From Bifidobacteriaceae bacterium (GTDB taxonomy: Bacteria; Actinomycetota; Actinomycetes; Actinomycetales; WQXJ01), in contig JAITJY010000141.1 of NCBI GenBank assembly GCA_031278675.1, positions 1 through 7,353 of the forward strand: 7,353 nucleotides of DNA, in the 5' to 3' direction. The notes under the pieces were generated by a model that had not been told where the DNA came from, did no database searches, and was given only the letters and a program-made list of their open reading frames with translations. Positions 5,866 through 7,353 of the stretch are shown here, piece by piece. Position 1 is the stretch's first letter; each line of letters begins with the position of its first letter. Position numbers and translations under genes: made by a program.

Positions 5866-6044
5866 CCACGACAGCCGCTAGACTTGGGAGCCTTGAATCG
5901 GCCCTCTACCGCGACTCGCAGCCAGGCCGGTCGTCGTCTTCCTTGAGCATCACCCCCGTTTCGCGTATACTGAGGTCACTTGAACCGGCCCTCTACCGAT
6001 CTGATCGGCAAGGCCGGTCTTCGTTTGTCCGGGGGCGGCGATGA
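5862..6044 (+). CDS. Doubtful 60-residue ORF over the RNA element
   Basis: An ATG at 5862 overlaps the helicase stop (ATGA), and AGAGGAGG (5845-5852) ends nine bases before it, an excellent ribosome site. The frame runs 60 Ser/Arg-rich codons and stops at 6042-6044, again as ATGA with the next start. It contains a peptide repeat, SLESALYR and SLEPALYR, because the 87-base DNA period is a multiple of three. Against a protein role, the repeated bases are best explained by RNA structure and a promoter lies inside the frame. It may be a leader peptide coupling helicase and Abi_2 translation, or chance. No protein family is recognised. Confidence 0.25.
   Translation: MTTTAARLGSLESALYRDSQPGRSSSSLSITPVSRILRSLEPALYRSDRQGRSSFVRGRR
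5878..5940 (+). ncRNA. Structured RNA element, copy 1
   Basis: An outer stem pairs 5897-5903 (AUCGGCC) with 5925-5931 (GGCCGGU) over seven pairs, including one U-G. An inner stem pairs GCG (5911-5913) with CGC (5917-5919) around an ACT triloop. The copy begins with CTTGAAT at 5892, and a -10-like TAGACT (5879-5884) lies at the same offset as in copy 2. No good -35 box is seen, and no T-rich tract follows as closely as in copy 2. It may be a decayed or secondary copy, or one half of a longer two-hairpin transcript. Confidence 0.45.
5892..6024 (+). repeat. Two-copy repeat with 87-base period
   Basis: Copies at 5892-5937 and 5979-6024 share CTTGAA-Y-CGGCCCTCTACCG (one mismatch in 20) and AGGCCGGTC-K-TCGT. 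They are separated by a 12-base segment that differs between copies but keeps the inner helix. Similarity fades outside these limits except for the -10-like box seven bases upstream. This looks like an old tandem duplication in which the structure has been kept. Confidence 0.8.
5943..5971 (+). promoter_or_regulatory. Near-consensus promoter for RNA copy 2 and the Abi_2 gene
   Basis: TTGAGC (5943-5948) and TATACT (5966-5971) are separated by exactly 17 bases, matching four and five of six positions of the housekeeping sigma consensus. It is the best promoter in the window. Transcription would start near 5978, directly at the CTTGAA of the second RNA copy. The Abi_2 unit can therefore be expressed independently of the helicase. 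Confidence 0.65.
5978..6030 (+). ncRNA. Structured small RNA upstream of the Abi_2 HEPN gene, copy 2 (candidate antitoxin RNA)
   Basis: The predicted start is about 5978. The outer stem pairs ACCGGCC (5984-5990) with GGCCGGU (6012-6018). The inner stem pairs CCGAU (5996-6000) with AUCGG (6004-6008) around a CUG loop. A U-rich stretch (6018-6028) follows the hairpin, so it could end as a discrete RNA of about 50 bases or be read through into the Abi_2 gene, which starts at 6041. Relative to copy 1, two inner pairs change on both sides (C-G to A-U and G-C to U-A), and an outer U-G becomes C-G. AbiF-type HEPN proteins have been reported next to small RNAs that act as antitoxins. That role is inferred here from position and structure. 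Confidence 0.6.
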
Positions 6045-7009
6045 CCTACGCCAAGCCTCACCTCAGCTATACCCAACAGCTTGCCCTCCTCAAGTCGCGG
6101 GGAGTGCTCTGCTCCGACGACGCCTACGCCGCCCGAGTCCTTGAAGCGGTCGGCTACTACAACTTCACCGGCTACCTGCACTCGTTCCGGCTGTTCGATC
6201 CCACAGACCCGACCCGCCAAGCCCGGCTCGATCAGGTGCCGCCGGGGACCAGGTTCGAGAACGTAGCCAAGTTGGCGGACTTCGACCGCCAACTGCGGGC
6301 CATGGTGCTTGAGGGCACCCAGCTTGTCGAGGTCGGCGTCCGGGCGCGGATCGCCTACGTCCTCGGCAAGCGGGACCCGTTTGGGCATACGACTACGGCC
6401 AACCTCGATCCCAGGGCCACCAGCCGACAGCAGACCAGAAACGGGCAGCGCAACACGACCTTCCACTGGTGGCTTGCCGAATACCGCCGCCTCCAGAACC
6501 GTGCCCAGACCGATCCCTACGTCAGTCACAACCTGTCCAAGTACGGGCCGCCCCTGCCGGTCTGGATCGCGTGCGAGTTCTTCGACTTCGGTGCGGTCAC
6601 GAGGTTGTTCCAGTTCCTCGTCTACGCCGACCGGCAAACCATCGCTGCCAGCGCTGGCATCGCCCACGAACGGACGCTGAGAAGCTGGCTCACCACACTC
6701 AACTACGTCCGCAACATCTGTGCCCACAACTCACGCCTGTGGAACCGGCGGCTCATTCAACAGGTGATGTTGCAGCCAAACGACTTGCCCCGGCGGCTGA
6801 TGCACCTGGCCGGAGGGCCGCATGACAAGGTGTATCCCGTGCTCGCCATCACGGCCTACCTGACCGACCATCTCAGCCCTGACGCCCACTGGAGCGAGCG
6901 GATGAAGGCCGTCCTGGCCGGTTTCCCCCGCATCCCCGGACGGATCATGGGTGAGATGGGCGTGCCGACGGGTTGGACTGGCAAAGCTATCTGGAAGCAA
7001 GGAGCATGA
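6041..7009 (+). CDS. Abi_2 family (AbiF/AbiD-like) HEPN-domain protein
   Basis: The 322-residue protein matches the Abi_2 family of abortive-infection proteins along most of its length. An N-terminal block (residues 9-52) contains YTQQLALLKSRG and GYYNFTGYLHSFR. A helical core follows (FENVAKLADFDRQLRAMVL at 72-90; E97-R107), then a PLPVWIACEFFDFG block (171-184). The C-terminal block carries NYVRNICAHNSRLWNR (221-236), in which R224 to H229 is the Rx4H signature of HEPN RNases. These proteins are thought to cleave RNA on phage infection and stop growth. Length and motifs look intact. The start ATG 6041 overlaps the stop of the small upstream ORF and has a G-rich site (6031-6035) five bases before it. 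The stop overlaps the methylase start by one to four bases. Its own promoter and a structured RNA lie directly upstream. Confidence 0.88.
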   Translation: MTYAKPHLSYTQQLALLKSRGVLCSDDAYAARVLEAVGYYNFTGYLHSFRLFDPTDPTRQARLDQVPPGTRFENVAKLADFDRQLRAMVLEGTQLVEVGVRARIAYVLGKRDPFGHTTTANLDPRATSRQQTRNGQRNTTFHWWLAEYRRLQNRAQTDPYVSHNLSKYGPPLPVWIACEFFDFGAVTRLFQFLVYADRQTIAASAGIAHERTLRSWLTTLNYVRNICAHNSRLWNRRLIQQVMLQPNDLPRRLMHLAGGPHDKVYPVLAITAYLTDHLSPDAHWSERMKAVLAGFPRIPGRIMGEMGVPTGWTGKAIWKQGA

Positions 7010-7296
7010 TGCCTGAACCGCGCAAGAAGAAGCTCATTGAGGTCGGCCTCCCGCTGGAGAAGATCAACGCGGAGTCCGCCCGCGAGAAGTCCATTCGCCA
7101 CGGCCATCCATCGACGTTGCACCTGTGGTGGGCCAGGCGACCCCTCGCCACGGCGCGGGCCGTGCTGTTCGCCCAGTTGGTGGACGACCCGTCGTCGCAC
7201 CCCGAGGAGTTCCCGACCGTCGAGGCAGCCGAAAACCGGCTCTTCGCAAACGAGGGTGTAGTGGTCATTGGAGGGGGAGCTGCATCCTTGGTCTGA
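7009..7296 (+). pseudogene. DUF1156 DNA methylase N-terminus, interrupted by an IS
   Basis: The first 80 residues or so match the start of DUF1156 proteins (COG1743, adenine-specific DNA methylases): KKKLIEVGLPLEKIN, AREKSIRHGHPSTLHLWWARRP, ARAVLFAQLVDDPS, then EEFPTVEAAENRLFA. Family members normally have many hundreds of residues. Here similarity stops near base 7247 and a stop follows at 7294-7296 after residues read from IS sequence. The catalytic methylase motifs are not reached. ATG 7009 is preferred, with AAGGAG (6999-7004) four bases upstream; ATG 7006, overlapping the Abi_2 stop, is only one base from that site. In related loci this methylase follows the SNF2/DUF3883 helicase and acts with it in phage defence. 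The rest of the gene may lie beyond the IS. Confidence 0.8.
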
Positions 7297-7353
7297 ATCC
7301 GCTGGTGTCGAGGAGCGCCCGGGCGATGTAGTTGCGGATGTTGCGGAACCCGA
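7250..7353 (-). mobile_element. End of an insertion sequence (probable ISL3 family), partial
   Basis: Methylase similarity ends around 7247 and minus-strand transposase coding begins at 7265, so the element boundary lies between about 7247 and 7262, possibly at GGGTGTAGTGGTC (7253-7265). Terminal inverted repeats and target duplication cannot be tested because the other end is outside the window. Confidence 0.6.
7265..7353 (-). CDS. Transposase C-terminus (ISL3-like), partial
   Basis: Read on the minus strand from the window edge, 28 complete codons are open and end in TGA at 7265-7267. The peptide contains GFRNIRNYIARALL and then SGFRPRMQL, which resembles the C-terminus of actinobacterial ISL3-type (DDE) transposases. 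The motif is recalled from family knowledge and the catalytic residues are outside the window, so the family assignment is tentative. Its stop lies only about 12 bases from the inferred element edge, as is usual for IS transposases. Confidence 0.6.
   Translation of the reverse strand, partial: GFRNIRNYIARALLDTSGFRPRMQLPLQ

Noticed and set aside
5892..6024. CRISPR-like interpretation of the two 87-base-period repeats
   Set aside because: There are only two copies, the conserved parts flank a 12-base variable inner helix rather than a spacer, and no Cas gene is present. A duplicated structured RNA fits better.
5382..6044. 220-codon plus-strand frame running from inside the helicase gene
   Set aside because: Its first part is an Arg/Pro-rich shifted reading of the DUF3883 coding sequence. 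Only the part from ATG 5862 is worth considering and is listed separately.

Overview
The window is GC-rich, uses GTG and TTG starts, and encodes a protein with an N-terminal DUF2510 domain, which is typical of Actinobacteria. I infer an actinobacterial chromosome or integrated element. The gene content is that of an accessory, defence-island-like region: a GIY-YIG-like nuclease protein, a divergent pair of small HTH regulators, an EndoU-type RNase toxin candidate, a SNF2/DUF3883 helicase, an Abi_2 (AbiF/AbiD-like) HEPN protein, a DUF1156 DNA-methylase start, and the end of an insertion sequence. There is no gene-free stretch over 300 bases.

Layout. Positions 2-94 are the tail of an unidentified plus-strand gene. 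It converges on a 569-residue minus-strand protein (111-1820: DUF2510, Pro/Gln repeats, DUF4041-like coiled coil, T5orf172/GIY-YIG domain). A strong hairpin (1865-1903) separates that gene from a small minus-strand XRE regulator (1939-2196). A 94-base divergent promoter region carries an 8-bp perfect inverted repeat and leads into a plus-strand HTH gene (2291-2596), an EndoU-like gene with an unusual in-frame acidic tail (2527-3147), and an overlapping acidic small gene (3137-3454). After a 248-base gap comes an operon: SNF2/DUF3883 protein (3703-5865), Abi_2 HEPN gene (6041-7009) and the first part of a DUF1156 methylase (from 7009). The last is cut off by a minus-strand IS whose transposase C-terminus lies at 7265-7353.

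The most interesting region is 5878-6030, between the helicase and the Abi_2 gene. It holds two copies of an element at an 87-base period. Each copy can fold into the same two-tier hairpin. The inner helix differs in sequence between copies but keeps its pairing through compensatory changes, which points to a structured RNA rather than a peptide. A near-consensus promoter (TTGAGC, 17 bases, TATACT) sits so that transcription would begin right at the second copy. An RNA beside a HEPN Abi protein fits an RNA-antitoxin / HEPN-RNase arrangement.

The helicase appears degenerate. Its Walker A lysine is arginine (R141), and the whole second RecA domain seems to have been removed by an in-frame deletion near residues 415-428, leaving the N-terminal ATPase half joined to the C-terminal coiled coil and DUF3883 domain. 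With the methylase also broken by an IS, the original helicase-methylase system is probably inactive or repurposed, while the inserted Abi_2/RNA unit looks intact.
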